DNA of 47,348 nt from Zoogloeaceae bacterium (lineage in GTDB: Bacteria > Pseudomonadota > Gammaproteobacteria > Burkholderiales > Rhodocyclaceae): the NCBI GenBank assembly GCA_031276915.1, contig JAISME010000191.1:1-47348 (forward strand), read 5' to 3'. Below are positions 1 through 9,458 of this stretch, piece by piece. A program made the translations under genes and the position numbers. The notes beneath the pieces are model-generated. The model saw nothing but the letters and a program-made list of their open reading frames with translations, was not told the DNA's origin and ran no database searches. Within the stretch, counting starts at the first letter, position 1. Every line of letters starts with the position of its first letter.

Positions 1-12
1 AGAGGCTATGCC

Positions 13-2223
13 ATGCAGCGACATCCTTTGCCCCATCGCCTGAAAGTGGGCGCCTTGTGCCTTGCGCTGGGCAACCTGGGCTTGGCGCAGGCGCAGGAGA
101 ATGATAGCGCCACCCTTGACGCGGTCGTGGTCACCGCCCAGAAGCGGACGGAAACGGCGCAGGAGGTTCCGTTGACGGTCGATGTGATCGACGGGCAGGC
201 GCTCTCCGATTCCGGCGCGGGGCGCACGGCGGGCGAGATCACGCGCTTCATTCCGAATGCGTCCGCCGCGACGCTGGACAACCATGGCTTCCCGCGCTGG
301 TTCATTCGTGGTGTTGGAACGGGCGAGCCGTCGCTCAATAACGTCACGCCCATTGGCATCTACACGGACGATGTTTACCTGGGGTCGGCCTTTCTCACCG
401 GCGCGCCGCTCTTCGACATCGAACGGGTGGAAGTGCTGCCCGGCCCGCAGGGGACGCTGTGGGGCAAGAACAGTCCGGGTGGCGCGGTGCACATCGTGAC
501 GCGCAAGCCGGTGTTCAAGCAGGAAGGCTGGCTCAAGGCCGATCTGGGCGACTACAAGGCCCGGACGGTGCAGGGCGCGATCAACCATGTACTCAAGGAG
601 GATACGCTGGCGCTGCGCGTGTCGTTTTCGTCCGATGGACGCGAACAGTACGCGCGCAATATCACCAAGGACGCAACGGGCAAGCTCGATGACAATGCGC
701 TGCGCGCGCAACTCGCCGCCGTGCTCACGCCTGAACTGGATGTCTTGTTGAGCGCGCATCACCGCCGCTATACACAGAACGACATCACCTCCTACATCGT
801 CTTCGGCGAACAGGGCAAGACCGACTCGTATGGCAACCCTTACGCCGTATGGCCTGATCGTGTCTATGCGTTCAACGAGCCGAGCGATACGCTGCGCGAG
901 CAATCCGGAATCAGCCTCACGCTCAATTGGACGCCAGGGAAGTACACGCTGACCTCCATCACCGCTTTCGAGCGCGCGACAGAGACCGGCACGAGCGGGG
1001 ACGGCGTTCCCCAGGAAATCTACCGCAGCTATGCGGACAACACGATCAAGCAGGTTTCACAGGAATTCCGGTTGGCCTCGCCGCGCGAGGATCGCTGGAA
1101 CTGGATTACGGGCATACACCTGTACAAACAGGACATCGACTCGTTTTCCGCCACTGGCTCGCTCGATCCGGCAAGGCAATCGGTCTCCAACCCGGGTTTC
1201 ACCCGTGCTGACTGGACGCACCACAACAAGAGCTTTGCCGTGTTCGGCAGCACGACCTATGCCTTCACGGATCGCTTCAAGCTGACTGGCGGGCTGCGCT
1301 GGACGCGCGAGAGCAAAAAACTGGACAGCACCCGCGACCGACAGGTGACGGGGGTGAATTTCACAGGCAACAGGCACTGGTGGGACGCCAACGATGCCGC
1401 CCTCACGCGTTACGTGGCGACGGACGGCGACAAGACCTGGACCGCCATCAGCGGCGACATCACGCCGGAATACCGCATCAACGACAACCTGCGTACCTAT
1501 CTGCGCTTCGCGCGGGGCTTTCGCAGCGGCGGTTTCGTCGCCTCGCCCGCGACCCAGGCCGCGGCTGGCTCCTTCGCGCCGGAGTACCTCAATGCCGTGG
1601 AATGGGGGGTGAAGTCAGAGTGGCTGAATGGTCGCGCCATCCTGAACGCGAGCCTGTTCCATTACGACTACAAGGATATCCAGATCAATGTCATTCGTGG
1701 GGACGCGACACTGGGCGCCGTCTCGCGCATGCAGAACGCGGGTTCCGCCAGGGTCTATGGCGCGGAATTCCAGGGCGTCTGGGCGCCGACGGACAACCTG
1801 CGCCTGCGCGGCTCCATCGGGCTGCTGCGCACCCGCTACACGGATTACACGTCGGGCGGCAATGACTATTCGGGTAACGAGTTTGGCCGCGCGCCGCACA
1901 TCACCGCCGTACTGGGTTTCGACTATCGCCTGCCCTTGGGCGGTGACCATGCGCTGACATTCGGTGGCGACATCAACACGCGCAGCAAGTTTTCCTTCAG
2001 CGCGACCGACCCGGAAAACCCGGCCAACCAGCAGTCCGGCTACACGCTCATCAACCTGCGCGCAGGTTACCGGCTCGACCCAAAGACACATCTCAACTTT
2101 TATGTGGATAACGCTACCGACAAGGCCTATTCCCAAGCCTCGCTGCCACGGGGCCTGACCGCTGTCGGCAGTTCGCTCGGCGCGCCACGCACCTGGGGCG
2201 TTACCCTGAACTACCAATGGTAG
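13..2223 (+). CDS. TonB-dependent outer-membrane receptor (first paralogue)
   Basis: The 736-residue product has an N-terminal signal peptide ending near the AQA at residues 25-27, a TonB-box-like DAVVVTAQKR, a plug domain with the RVEVLPGPQGTLWGKNSPGG signature, and a long beta-barrel ending in an aromatic residue (W). Such receptors import large or scarce substrates across the outer membrane using energy from TonB-ExbBD; the ligand cannot be read from the sequence. The plug closely resembles that of the receptor at 7029, so the two are paralogues. The frame stays open to the left edge, so an upstream start outside the window is possible. ATG at 13 is preferred because it begins a normal signal peptide. 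It leads a run of secreted hydrolases and overlaps or abuts the next gene, which suggests co-transcription. Confidence 0.9.
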   Translation: MQRHPLPHRLKVGALCLALGNLGLAQAQENDSATLDAVVVTAQKRTETAQEVPLTVDVIDGQALSDSGAGRTAGEITRFIPNASAATLDNHGFPRWFIRGVGTGEPSLNNVTPIGIYTDDVYLGSAFLTGAPLFDIERVEVLPGPQGTLWGKNSPGGAVHIVTRKPVFKQEGWLKADLGDYKARTVQGAINHVLKEDTLALRVSFSSDGREQYARNITKDATGKLDDNALRAQLAAVLTPELDVLLSAHHRRYTQNDITSYIVFGEQGKTDSYGNPYAVWPDRVYAFNEPSDTLREQSGISLTLNWTPGKYTLTSITAFERATETGTSGDGVPQEIYRSYADNTIKQVSQEFRLASPREDRWNWITGIHLYKQDIDSFSATGSLDPARQSVSNPGFTRADWTHHNKSFAVFGSTTYAFTDRFKLTGGLRWTRESKKLDSTRDRQVTGVNFTGNRHWWDANDAALTRYVATDGDKTWTAISGDITPEYRINDNLRTYLRFARGFRSGGFVASPATQAAAGSFAPEYLNAVEWGVKSEWLNGRAILNASLFHYDYKDIQINVIRGDATLGAVSRMQNAGSARVYGAEFQGVWAPTDNLRLRGSIGLLRTRYTDYTSGGNDYSGNEFGRAPHITAVLGFDYRLPLGGDHALTFGGDINTRSKFSFSATDPENPANQQSGYTLINLRAGYRLDPKTHLNFYVDNATDKAYSQASLPRGLTAVGSSLGAPRTWGVTLNYQW

Positions 2224-2258
2224 GACGGCTTCCTTCACTTTCCGGATACCCTGACATC

Positions 2259-3572
2259 ATGGAATCTCTCCTTCCTGTTTCCGCCCTGCGCCGGTTCGCC
2301 TGCGCCATCCTGGCCATGCTCGCCTTGTCTGCGACCTGGGCGTCCGGCGCGAACCTCGAGCGGGACCCCGCCGCCGTGTTCTACATCAAGGCGGATCGCC
2401 TCCTGGATGTCCGCACCGGACGATTCATCGCGCGTCCAGTGATCGGGATTCGCGGCGAATTCATCGCGGCGGCGGCATCCGACTTGCCCATCCCGGAAGG
2501 CGCGCGGGTCCTCGATCTGGGCAAGGCCACCCTGCTGCCGGGGTTGATCGACTTGCATGTGCATCTGGGGGGTGGTTCCTCCGGCGCTCAATCCCCGGCG
2601 CGTGGCGTGCTGCATTCGGCGCGTCTGGCGCGCAACGGACTGGATGCCGGGTTTACCACGTTGCGCAGCATGGGGGGAGGCGGTTATGTGGGCGTGGCCC
2701 TGCGCGACGCCATCGCCGCTGGCGACATCGTTGGCCCGCGCATCTTCGACGCGGGCGCGTTGCTGGCCGTCACCGGCGGGCATTGTTCCGGCCCGCGCGT
2801 CTATCAGCCCAACGCGGTTCCCGGCGAAGGCGTGGCCGACAGCGCCGAAGGCTTCCGCCAGAAAACGCGCCAGGTCATCCGCTATGGCGCCGATTTCATC
2901 AAGACCTGCATCACCGGAGGTTTTGTCTCCGGAACGAATCCCAACACCACGCAGTTTTTCGAGGATGAATTGCGGGCCATTGTCGAGACGGCGCACAGGA
3001 ACGGCAAGCGCGTGACGGTGCATGCCCACGGCGCGGATGGGGTTCTTCTTGCCGCGCGGGTGGGGGTGGATTCCATTGAGCATGGCACCCTGATTGACGC
3101 CGAAGGTATTCGCCTGCTGCGCGAGCGGAAGATTTTCCTGATCCCGACGGTAGCGACAATGGGCACGGCGCTTGAGCGGGCGCGGCAGGTGGGGGCTTCC
3201 GCCGGGAATCTCCGCGCCCTGGAAGCCGCCCGTGACGCGCAACGCGAACATCTCGCGCGCGCTGTCGCCGCTGGCGTGGTGATCGGTTTCGGTTCCGATT
3301 TCCAGCAGGATGGCAGCAACGCCCGCGAGTTTTCCGCCCTTCTTTCGATTGGCGCTACGCCGCTCCAGGCCATCCAGGCCGCCACAACCAACGCCGCCCG
3401 GATTCTTGGTCAGGAAACCCTGCTGGGCGCGGTGGAACCCGGAAAATACGCCGACATTATCGCCGTTGACGGTGACCCCCTGGAGAACATCCGCACCCTG
3501 GAACGGGTGCGCGCCGTCATCAAGGGCGGCGTCATTCATCGCAACGATTACGTCATTTCCCCGTCACGCTGA
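2259..3572 (+). CDS. Secreted metal-dependent amidohydrolase (imidazolonepropionase/prolidase-like)
   Basis: This is an amidohydrolase-superfamily enzyme of 437 residues with a signal peptide (hydrophobic stretch ILAMLALSATW, cleavage near ASGA). The metal-binding HVH follows LLPGLIDL at residues 100-102. The lysine in FIKTCITGG, the histidines in HAHG and IEHGT, and the aspartate in GFGSDF complete the usual ligand set. The family hydrolyses cyclic or linear amide bonds in the periplasm or outside. An in-frame ATG at 2217 overlaps the receptor stop, but it would bury the signal peptide behind 14 extra residues, so 2259 was chosen. With the M20 enzyme next to it, the gene suggests that an amide-containing compound is trimmed before uptake. 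The substrate is unknown. Confidence 0.85.
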   Translation: MESLLPVSALRRFACAILAMLALSATWASGANLERDPAAVFYIKADRLLDVRTGRFIARPVIGIRGEFIAAAASDLPIPEGARVLDLGKATLLPGLIDLHVHLGGGSSGAQSPARGVLHSARLARNGLDAGFTTLRSMGGGGYVGVALRDAIAAGDIVGPRIFDAGALLAVTGGHCSGPRVYQPNAVPGEGVADSAEGFRQKTRQVIRYGADFIKTCITGGFVSGTNPNTTQFFEDELRAIVETAHRNGKRVTVHAHGADGVLLAARVGVDSIEHGTLIDAEGIRLLRERKIFLIPTVATMGTALERARQVGASAGNLRALEAARDAQREHLARAVAAGVVIGFGSDFQQDGSNAREFSALLSIGATPLQAIQAATTNAARILGQETLLGAVEPGKYADIIAVDGDPLENIRTLERVRAVIKGGVIHRNDYVISPSR

Positions 3573-3614
3573 CCCGTCTTCTTTTTTTACCCGCCTTGCA
3601 CAAGGGAGTTTTCC

Positions 3615-5219
3615 ATGGTTTTGCTGCCGCATCGTCTCTTTTCCTCTTTCTTGCGTCGGATCACGTTGCTTGCCATGTGTATCCTTGCGCCACAACTGCT
3701 TCACGCGGCGGAAGCGTCGCCGGAACGGCTGGAACGGATCAAGCTGGATTTGCTCTCGAAAATCGAGACATATCGCAAGACAGGGCAGGTCGTCAATGAC
3801 AAGTTGTTCAGTTTCTCGGAGCTAGCCTACGAGGAAAAGGAAACCGCGCGCTTTCTCACCGGGCTGCTGGAGCAGAATGGTTTCCGGATCAAGCGCGGCG
3901 TGGGTGGTCTGCCGACCGCGTGGATCGCCACATGGGGAAACGGCAAGCCCGTGATTGCCCTGGGCAGCGATGTCGATGGCGTGCCCAAGACCTCGCAGAA
4001 ACCCGGTGTCGCCTGGCGGGAACCATTGGTCGATGGCGCGCCGGGCCATGGAGAAGGACACAATTCCGGACAGGCGGTCAATATTGTCGCTGCCCTGGCG
4101 CTCAAGGAAATCATGACGCGTGAACGCTTGCCGGGTACGATCGTGCTGTGGCCGGGGGTTGCCGAGGAATTGCTTGGCGGCAAGGCTTTTCTTGTGCGCG
4201 CCGGGGTTTTCAGGGATGTCGATTTCGTGCTCTTCAATCATGTGGGCAACAACCTCGGCACCGGTTGGGGACAGGGTTTCGGCACCGGGCTGGTGTCGAT
4301 CGAATACACCTTCACAGGGGAATCCGCGCACGCGGCGGCGGCCTGGCACGGGCGGAGCGCGCTTGACGCGGTGGAAATCATGAATACGGCGTGGAATTTC
4401 CGGCGCGAGCACCTGCGCCCGGAACAGCGTTCGCACTATGTAATCACAGATGGCGGCGACCAGCCCAATGTCGTGCCGTCGCGCGCGTCTGTCTGGTATT
4501 ACATCCGCGAGATGGATTTCGAGAACATCCGCAAGAACGTGAAAATCGCCGACGATATTGCGGCGGGCGCGGCGCTTGCCACGGGAACACAGATAACGCG
4601 CCGCGTCGTGGGCAGCGCCGCGCCACGACACTTCAACCGTCCTCTGGCGGAGGCCGCCCAGCGCAACATCGAGCGCGTGGGCCTGCCCGCCTGGACGGAG
4701 GAAGAACAGCGTTTTGCCAAGGCCGTGCAGGCGCTGGTGGAACAGCCGCAGACGGGGCTGAACACCAGCCTGGCGGGATTGCGCCCGCCTGTCCCGGTGA
4801 GCGGGCCTTCGGACGACATCGGCGATGTGACGTGGATTGTGCCGACCATTACCATCAGCTATCCGGCCAACATCCCGAACCTGCCTGTTCATCATTGGTC
4901 AGCCGCCATCGCCATGGCGACGCCCATTGCACACAAGGGTGTGATTTCCGGCGCGAAGGCGGTGGGGCTGACGGCGCTCGACCTGTTGCTGCAACCCGCG
5001 CTTGGGCATGCCGCCAAGGATTATTTTTCCAATGTCCAGTCCAGGGCGGGGACCTATGTGCAATTCCTGGGGCCGGATGACGCACCCGTCCTGGATCGCA
5101 ACCAGCAGACCACGGCGCGGTATCGCCCCCTGCTCGAGAAGTTCTACTACGACCCAGAACGCTACGACACCTATCTGGATCAATTGGGCGTGCGCTTTCC
5201 GCAGTTTTCCAAACCTTGA
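3615..5219 (+). CDS. Secreted M20-family amidohydrolase (AbgB-like)
   Basis: The 534-residue product begins with a signal peptide (LLAMCILAPQLLHAAEA) and has the M20 peptidase layout: GSDVDGVP near residue 118, GHGEGHNSG near 145, the catalytic Glu pair GVAEELLGG near 184, FNHVG, and the dimerisation/lid segment SAHAAAAWHGRSALDAVE. The arrangement resembles p-aminobenzoyl-glutamate hydrolase subunit B. In the M20D relatives I know, a Cys precedes the His in the GHxCGHN region and binds metal; here Glu147 occupies that place, which is unusual. The start is supported by AAGGGAG six bases upstream. It lies 42 bp after the previous amidohydrolase, and its stop is followed closely by the next hydrolase, so the three are probably one transcript. 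The likely reaction is amide or N-acyl hydrolysis in the periplasm. Confidence 0.82.
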   Translation: MVLLPHRLFSSFLRRITLLAMCILAPQLLHAAEASPERLERIKLDLLSKIETYRKTGQVVNDKLFSFSELAYEEKETARFLTGLLEQNGFRIKRGVGGLPTAWIATWGNGKPVIALGSDVDGVPKTSQKPGVAWREPLVDGAPGHGEGHNSGQAVNIVAALALKEIMTRERLPGTIVLWPGVAEELLGGKAFLVRAGVFRDVDFVLFNHVGNNLGTGWGQGFGTGLVSIEYTFTGESAHAAAAWHGRSALDAVEIMNTAWNFRREHLRPEQRSHYVITDGGDQPNVVPSRASVWYYIREMDFENIRKNVKIADDIAAGAALATGTQITRRVVGSAAPRHFNRPLAEAAQRNIERVGLPAWTEEEQRFAKAVQALVEQPQTGLNTSLAGLRPPVPVSGPSDDIGDVTWIVPTITISYPANIPNLPVHHWSAAIAMATPIAHKGVISGAKAVGLTALDLLLQPALGHAAKDYFSNVQSRAGTYVQFLGPDDAPVLDRNQQTTARYRPLLEKFYYDPERYDTYLDQLGVRFPQFSKP

Positions 5220-5245
5220 ATCTTGAATGGAGGAGGTCCCTTGCC

Positions 5246-6496
5246 ATGAACACATTTTCTTTTGCGTCACGCGGGTTGCTGGTTTTGGGGATTTTCATTT
5301 CCCTTGTTTCCAATGGCCTTGCCCAGCACCGCGCGCCTTCCCCGAACCCGCGTCATGGGGACGGACGTGTTTCGGCGTTTTATACCTGGGAAGCGGAAAT
5401 TCCTTCCTCGCCGGGGCGGCTGTTGCGCGCCGAGCTGCTGGAGAGCACGGTGGGCCTTGCCTCCGCCGGACAGCAGTGGCGCATTCTATTCACATCCACA
5501 GATGGCGTCGGCGGCAAGGAACCCATTGTGGTTTCGGGGGCGCTGTTTCTTCCCAGGGGAACGCCGCCATCCGGAGGTTGGCCTCTGGTGGCCTGGGGAC
5601 ATGGCACGCTGGGCGGCGCTGATATTTGCGCGCCATCGTGGCAAGGCCGTTCCTATCGTGACGTGCGTTATCTCAACCGCTGGCTCGAAGAGGGTTTCGC
5701 GGTTGTGGCCTCGGATTATCAGGGAATCGGCGTGCCCGGGCCGAATCCGCAGTTCAACAACCGTTCCAACGCCTACACGATCCTGGACAGCGCGCGCGCC
5801 GCGCTGACGGGAATTCCCGGCCTTGCCAACAAGGTGCTGCTGATCGGGCAATCCCAGGGCGGGTCGGCTGTGGTCGCCGCCTTGGGATACGCGCCGGAAT
5901 ACGCGCCGGAGCTTGGCGTGCTCGGCGCGGTGGGCACCGGCATTGTCTATGCGCCCGGTCGTCCGGTTCCACCGCTGAAGTCGGGGAATCCGTCCGGCAA
6001 CCAGGATCGCAAGGGCGATCCGACCATCGCCTACAGTTTCTTCCACGCGATTGCCGCGGAATCACAGGACCCAACGTACAAGGTTTCCGATGTCTATACG
6101 GATCTTGCCCTGCCGCTGGTGGATCAGGCGCGTGTGGCCTGCCTTGCGACGCTGACCGGCGATGTTGCCGGATTGGGGCTTACGCGCGCGACCGCGTTCA
6201 AGAGTGGCGCCTCGCAATCATCCGCGGGCGATGATGTGAACCGGGCTTTCCACACATTGAAATTCGCCGCGCCACTTTTCATTGGCGCGGGCAAGGAGGA
6301 TTCCCTGGCGGCTGTTGACATCGCCCTGGCCAAGGATGCCTGTGCCGCAGGCACGACAGTGGAAATCCATGTGTACCCGGATCGTGACCACAGTGGCGCG
6401 GTCAATGAATCACTGCGGCATTCGATCCCGTTCGCCAAGAAACTGCTCGCGGGGAAGCCGATCGTTCCCGTCTGCAAACCGCCGGAATTGCGATGA
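5246..6496 (+). CDS. Secreted alpha/beta hydrolase (secretory lipase-like)
   Basis: The 416-residue product has a signal peptide (LLVLGIFISLVSNGLAQ) and an alpha/beta-hydrolase core. The nucleophile elbow is GQSQGG, the oxyanion region is VAWGHGTLGG, and the C-terminal YPDRDHSGAV probably supplies the catalytic His. Fungal-type secretory lipases and related bacterial esterases share this layout. The ATG at 5246 follows GGAGGAGG with good spacing; the more upstream ATG at 5216 has no signal-like start. It is the fourth gene of the secreted-hydrolase group after the receptor at 13. It probably cleaves an ester in the same imported compound class; this is inferred from context only. Confidence 0.83.
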   Translation: MNTFSFASRGLLVLGIFISLVSNGLAQHRAPSPNPRHGDGRVSAFYTWEAEIPSSPGRLLRAELLESTVGLASAGQQWRILFTSTDGVGGKEPIVVSGALFLPRGTPPSGGWPLVAWGHGTLGGADICAPSWQGRSYRDVRYLNRWLEEGFAVVASDYQGIGVPGPNPQFNNRSNAYTILDSARAALTGIPGLANKVLLIGQSQGGSAVVAALGYAPEYAPELGVLGAVGTGIVYAPGRPVPPLKSGNPSGNQDRKGDPTIAYSFFHAIAAESQDPTYKVSDVYTDLALPLVDQARVACLATLTGDVAGLGLTRATAFKSGASQSSAGDDVNRAFHTLKFAAPLFIGAGKEDSLAAVDIALAKDACAAGTTVEIHVYPDRDHSGAVNESLRHSIPFAKKLLAGKPIVPVCKPPELR

Positions 6497-6508
6497 TGGA
6501 AGATTTTC

Positions 6509-6541
6509 CCGCCCGGCGTGAACCGCGTGCCGGGCGGTTGT
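6509..6541 (+). terminator. Probable terminator after the hydrolase operon
   Basis: A perfect 9-bp stem is formed by CCGCCCGGC (6509-6517) and GCCGGGCGG (6529-6537) with an 11-base loop. Only TTGT follows, so the U-tract is weak. It starts 12 bases after the lipase-like stop codon. Confidence 0.55.
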
Positions 6542-6621
6542 ACAGGGGCGAGGGAGTTTATATGTGGGGGGATGGGATCATGTGTGCGAGGGGAGGGGAG
6601 CACACATCTGGAAGGATGTAT

Positions 6622-6721
6622 GGATTGCCGCGCTGCTACGCTCCTCGCAATGACGACAAAGCAGGGGGAGGAGGGCATCCTGCTTCCATGTGGAAGGCCG
6701 GGAGCATCCTGCTTCCGCTAC
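6622..6721. repeat. Interspersed intergenic repeat, copy 1
   Basis: The block begins with GGATTGCCGCGCTGCTACGC and continues to CAATGACGACAAAGC, the type of short repeat that bounds many bacterial intergenic regions. It then carries a 13-bp direct repeat (GCATCCTGCTTCC at 6675-6687 and 6704-6716) and ends in GGCCGGGAGC...GCTAC. The parts CAATGAC..AAAGC, GGCCGGGAGC and CCGCTAC recur in the same order at 28683-28751, which marks the two as one family. Confidence 0.6.
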
Positions 6722-6885
6722 CTTGATCGCGCGCGGGGCATTTCCCCAACGGCGCGAAGCGTCCGCAGGAAAACTCCCTCGTTTCCCGGGATGTACAAGT
6801 GGTGTGGGGGAGGGCGGCCAGGGTGTCTGGTCGTCCCTGTCCCGGCGTCGCACTTGCTGGAAATTCAGTAATTCGTTGTCCAAGC

Positions 6886-6898
6886 TGTTCTCCAGACA
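6886..6898 (+). promoter_or_regulatory. Candidate activator site (imperfect TGYT-N5-ARCA)
   Basis: TGTT-CTCCA-GACA lies 80 bp upstream of the sigma-54 promoter at 6966. One half-site base departs from the dyad shared by the other four sites. It lies inside the GTTGTC...GACAAC inverted repeat at 6875-6900, which could be the true recognition unit here. Confidence 0.35.
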
Positions 6899-6965
6899 AC
6901 AGGGCATGAGCGCGTGATTATAAAAAAACCGTTGTAAATCAATATGTTGTTTCGATTTCTCGACA

Positions 6966-6980
6966 TGGTACGTTTGTTGC
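6966..6980 (+). promoter_or_regulatory. Sigma-54 promoter of the receptor/oxidoreductase operon
   Basis: TGGTACG-TTTG-TTGC matches the -24/-12 consensus TGGCACG-N4-TTGC with one change and exact GG-N10-GC spacing. Transcription should start near 6992, giving a leader of about 36 bases before the receptor gene at 7029. Confidence 0.75.
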
Positions 6981-7028
6981 CTATGAAGACAGTACGCCTA
7001 GAGCGGGTTTTTCAACTGAGGTCAGGAA

Positions 7029-9458
7029 ATGGTTTTTGCACAACGAAGAATTTTTGCGCAACAAGAAAAAGTGGAACAGGCGCTTTCGTTTCGCGCGTCG
7101 CAGGCGGAAGCGCGCCCCGGTCGATTCGCGCGCGCGCCCCTGTCTGTCCTGGTGGCGGTGGCTTTGGGCGTGGGCGGTACGGCGTTCCTGGAGTCTGCCG
7201 TTGCGCAAACCGCGAAACCGGCCAGTGAGACCGGCGGAGGGGAATTGGTCGAACTGGAGGCTGTCAAGGTGACGGCGCAAAAGCGCGAGGAATCGGCGCA
7301 GGAAGTGCCTTCCGCCATCACCGTGCTCTCCGGCGACGATTTGATCGACCAGGGCATTGGGCGTTCCGCGAGCGAAATCCTGAACTACGTGCCGAACGCC
7401 TCGGCGGCGACACAGCAACACGGGCGTCCGCGCTGGTGGATTCGTGGCGTTGGCGCGGGACAACAACAGCATGACCTCGCCAATCCGGTCGGCTTCTACC
7501 TGGACGAGGTCTACATCAGCAACGCGAGCGCGACGGGCTTTCCCCTCTTTGACCTTGACCGCGTTGAGGTGTTGCGCGGGCCGCAGGGCACCCTGTGGGG
7601 TAAGAACACCACCGGCGGCGCGATCAGCGTCCTTTCCCGGAGACCCGAATTCGGCCTGGATGGCCCCACTGGCTACGCCAAGATCGACTATGGCAGCTAC
7701 AACACCCTGCTCCTGGAAGGCGCGGTGGGTGCGGAAATCAGCCAGGACAGGCTGGCCGCCCGCGTTTCCTTCCACAGCGAAAACCAGAACAAAGGCCGTT
7801 TCCGAAACGAATTCACCGGGCAAAAGGAGGACGAGTTGCGGGATGACGCTTTCCGTGTGCAACTCTTGGCGAAAATCAATCCGGATTTCGAGGCGCTTTT
7901 GAATATCCATCGCAGGGAATACAAGACAGGGGGCAGCACATGGACGATTGCATCCTACAACGCGGATGGCTCCCTGCACCGGCCAGGCGGCGCGTACGCC
8001 TATACCCCGAGCACCGGTCGCGACACGGTAAACGCGAATGATCCGGCGGAAAGTGACACCGTGCAAAACGGCGCCGCGCTCAACCTGAAATGGCAGTTGG
8101 GCAGGCTCGCCCTGACCTCGATTACCGGCTACGAAAACTTTTCCCAGGAAAGCCAGGGGGGCGACTATACGCCGCTCGAACTCTCGCGCAGTTACGGAGA
8201 TGACAAGAGCCACCAGTGGTCGCAGGAATTCCGTCTCTCTTCCCCCAGGGAAGACAAGGTTTCCTGGGTGACGGGGCTGCACTATTTCAAGGAGAATATC
8301 GACTCTTACAGCGCCACCGCCAACAATTTGACGGGCGTTCCCGCCTCCGCGCCACCTGTCGGCGCGCTGCAATTTTCCGACACGGAGTATGACCATTCCG
8401 CCAAGAGCCTGGCGCTTTTCGGCAGCGCGCGGGTCAATTGGACAGACAATTTCGACACCGTGTTTGGCCTGCGCTGGACGAAAGAAACCAAGGAAGTGGA
8501 CATTCGCCGACGCAACACGCAAGGGGCGGGCAGCGTGACCTTTGGCAACCTCGCCAACTGGTGGGATACTGCTGTGCCGACGTTTCCCGCGAGCGATGGC
8601 AATTTCGATGTCTCCCAGAAACAAACCTGGAAGAAATGGACCTGGGACATCACGCCGGAATACCGCTTTTCCAACAGCCTGCGCGGTTTCTTCAAGTACG
8701 CGCACGGCATCAAATCCGGGGGGTTCAACACCAGCGCGACGGATATCGAGGCGGTCAACGTGGTCGATCCGGAAACACTGGACTCCTACGAACTGGGCCT
8801 GAAATCGGAATGGTTCAATCGCCGCCTGATTTTCAACGCCACCCTGTTCCATTATCAATATGACGATGTGCAGGTCAATGTGGTCGGGCCGAAAGCTTTT
8901 TCAGCGGGTTCCAGCGTTTCCTATTTGCAGAATGTCGAGAAGGCGCACGTCAACGGACTGGAGTTGGAAGTCGAAGCCCTGCCGACCTCTCGTCTGCACC
9001 TGCGCGGTAGCCTGGGGCTACTGAAGACGAGGTTCGACAAGTTCGACATCCAGAACAACGGCGGTTCCCGCGACGGCAACGAATTTGTGCGCTCGCCGCA
9101 TCTGACCGCGCAACTGGCGGTGGATTACCGGATCCCCTTTGAAAACGGCGGCAGCCTCCTCCTGGGCGGGGATTATCGTCACACTTCGAAGCAGTATTAC
9201 TACGTCGCCCAGCAAAAACCCTCTCAATACAGCAACAGGACCGTCGACTATCTTGGTGCTGATCCCTACGGCATCCTGAATCTGCGCGCCGCCTATTCGA
9301 CGCCGGGCGGGGACCAGACCCTGACTTTCTACATCAACAACGCAACCGACGAGGAATACATCCAGCATGCCTTGCCCGGCGGAACGTTCACGGACGGGAA
9401 CAGCTTCACCCAAGGCCCGCGCCGTACTTTCGGCGTTTCCTACACCGCCCGCTTTTGA
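7029..9458 (+). CDS. TonB-dependent outer-membrane receptor (second paralogue)
   Basis: The 809-residue product has an extended N-terminus before its hydrophobic export segment (LSVLVAVALGVGGTAFLES, cleavage near AVAQ), a TonB-box-like LEAVKVTAQKR, a plug with RVEVLRGPQGTLWGKNTTGG, and a barrel ending in aromatic F (SYTARF). It is clearly homologous to the receptor at 13: the plug segments PNASAAT, RWxIRGVG and PQGTLWGKN align throughout. The two may import related molecules. It is the first gene behind the sigma-54 promoter at 6966, so its expression should depend on the SfnR-like activator at 23105. The ligand is unknown. Confidence 0.92.
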   Translation: MVFAQRRIFAQQEKVEQALSFRASQAEARPGRFARAPLSVLVAVALGVGGTAFLESAVAQTAKPASETGGGELVELEAVKVTAQKREESAQEVPSAITVLSGDDLIDQGIGRSASEILNYVPNASAATQQHGRPRWWIRGVGAGQQQHDLANPVGFYLDEVYISNASATGFPLFDLDRVEVLRGPQGTLWGKNTTGGAISVLSRRPEFGLDGPTGYAKIDYGSYNTLLLEGAVGAEISQDRLAARVSFHSENQNKGRFRNEFTGQKEDELRDDAFRVQLLAKINPDFEALLNIHRREYKTGGSTWTIASYNADGSLHRPGGAYAYTPSTGRDTVNANDPAESDTVQNGAALNLKWQLGRLALTSITGYENFSQESQGGDYTPLELSRSYGDDKSHQWSQEFRLSSPREDKVSWVTGLHYFKENIDSYSATANNLTGVPASAPPVGALQFSDTEYDHSAKSLALFGSARVNWTDNFDTVFGLRWTKETKEVDIRRRNTQGAGSVTFGNLANWWDTAVPTFPASDGNFDVSQKQTWKKWTWDITPEYRFSNSLRGFFKYAHGIKSGGFNTSATDIEAVNVVDPETLDSYELGLKSEWFNRRLIFNATLFHYQYDDVQVNVVGPKAFSAGSSVSYLQNVEKAHVNGLELEVEALPTSRLHLRGSLGLLKTRFDKFDIQNNGGSRDGNEFVRSPHLTAQLAVDYRIPFENGGSLLLGGDYRHTSKQYYYVAQQKPSQYSNRTVDYLGADPYGILNLRAAYSTPGGDQTLTFYINNATDEEYIQHALPGGTFTDGNSFTQGPRRTFGVSYTARF

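Larger units (their letters stand above)
6497..7028 (+). other. Intergenic region with terminator, repeat copy and sigma-54 promoter
   Basis: This 532-base gap holds no convincing gene. From left to right it contains a GC-rich hairpin after the lipase-like gene, a copy of an interspersed repeat, an unassigned stretch at about 6722-6870, a dyad at 6886-6898 inside a wider GTTGTC/GACAAC inverted repeat (6875-6900), an A-rich tract, and a sigma-54 promoter at 6966-6980. Confidence 0.7.
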
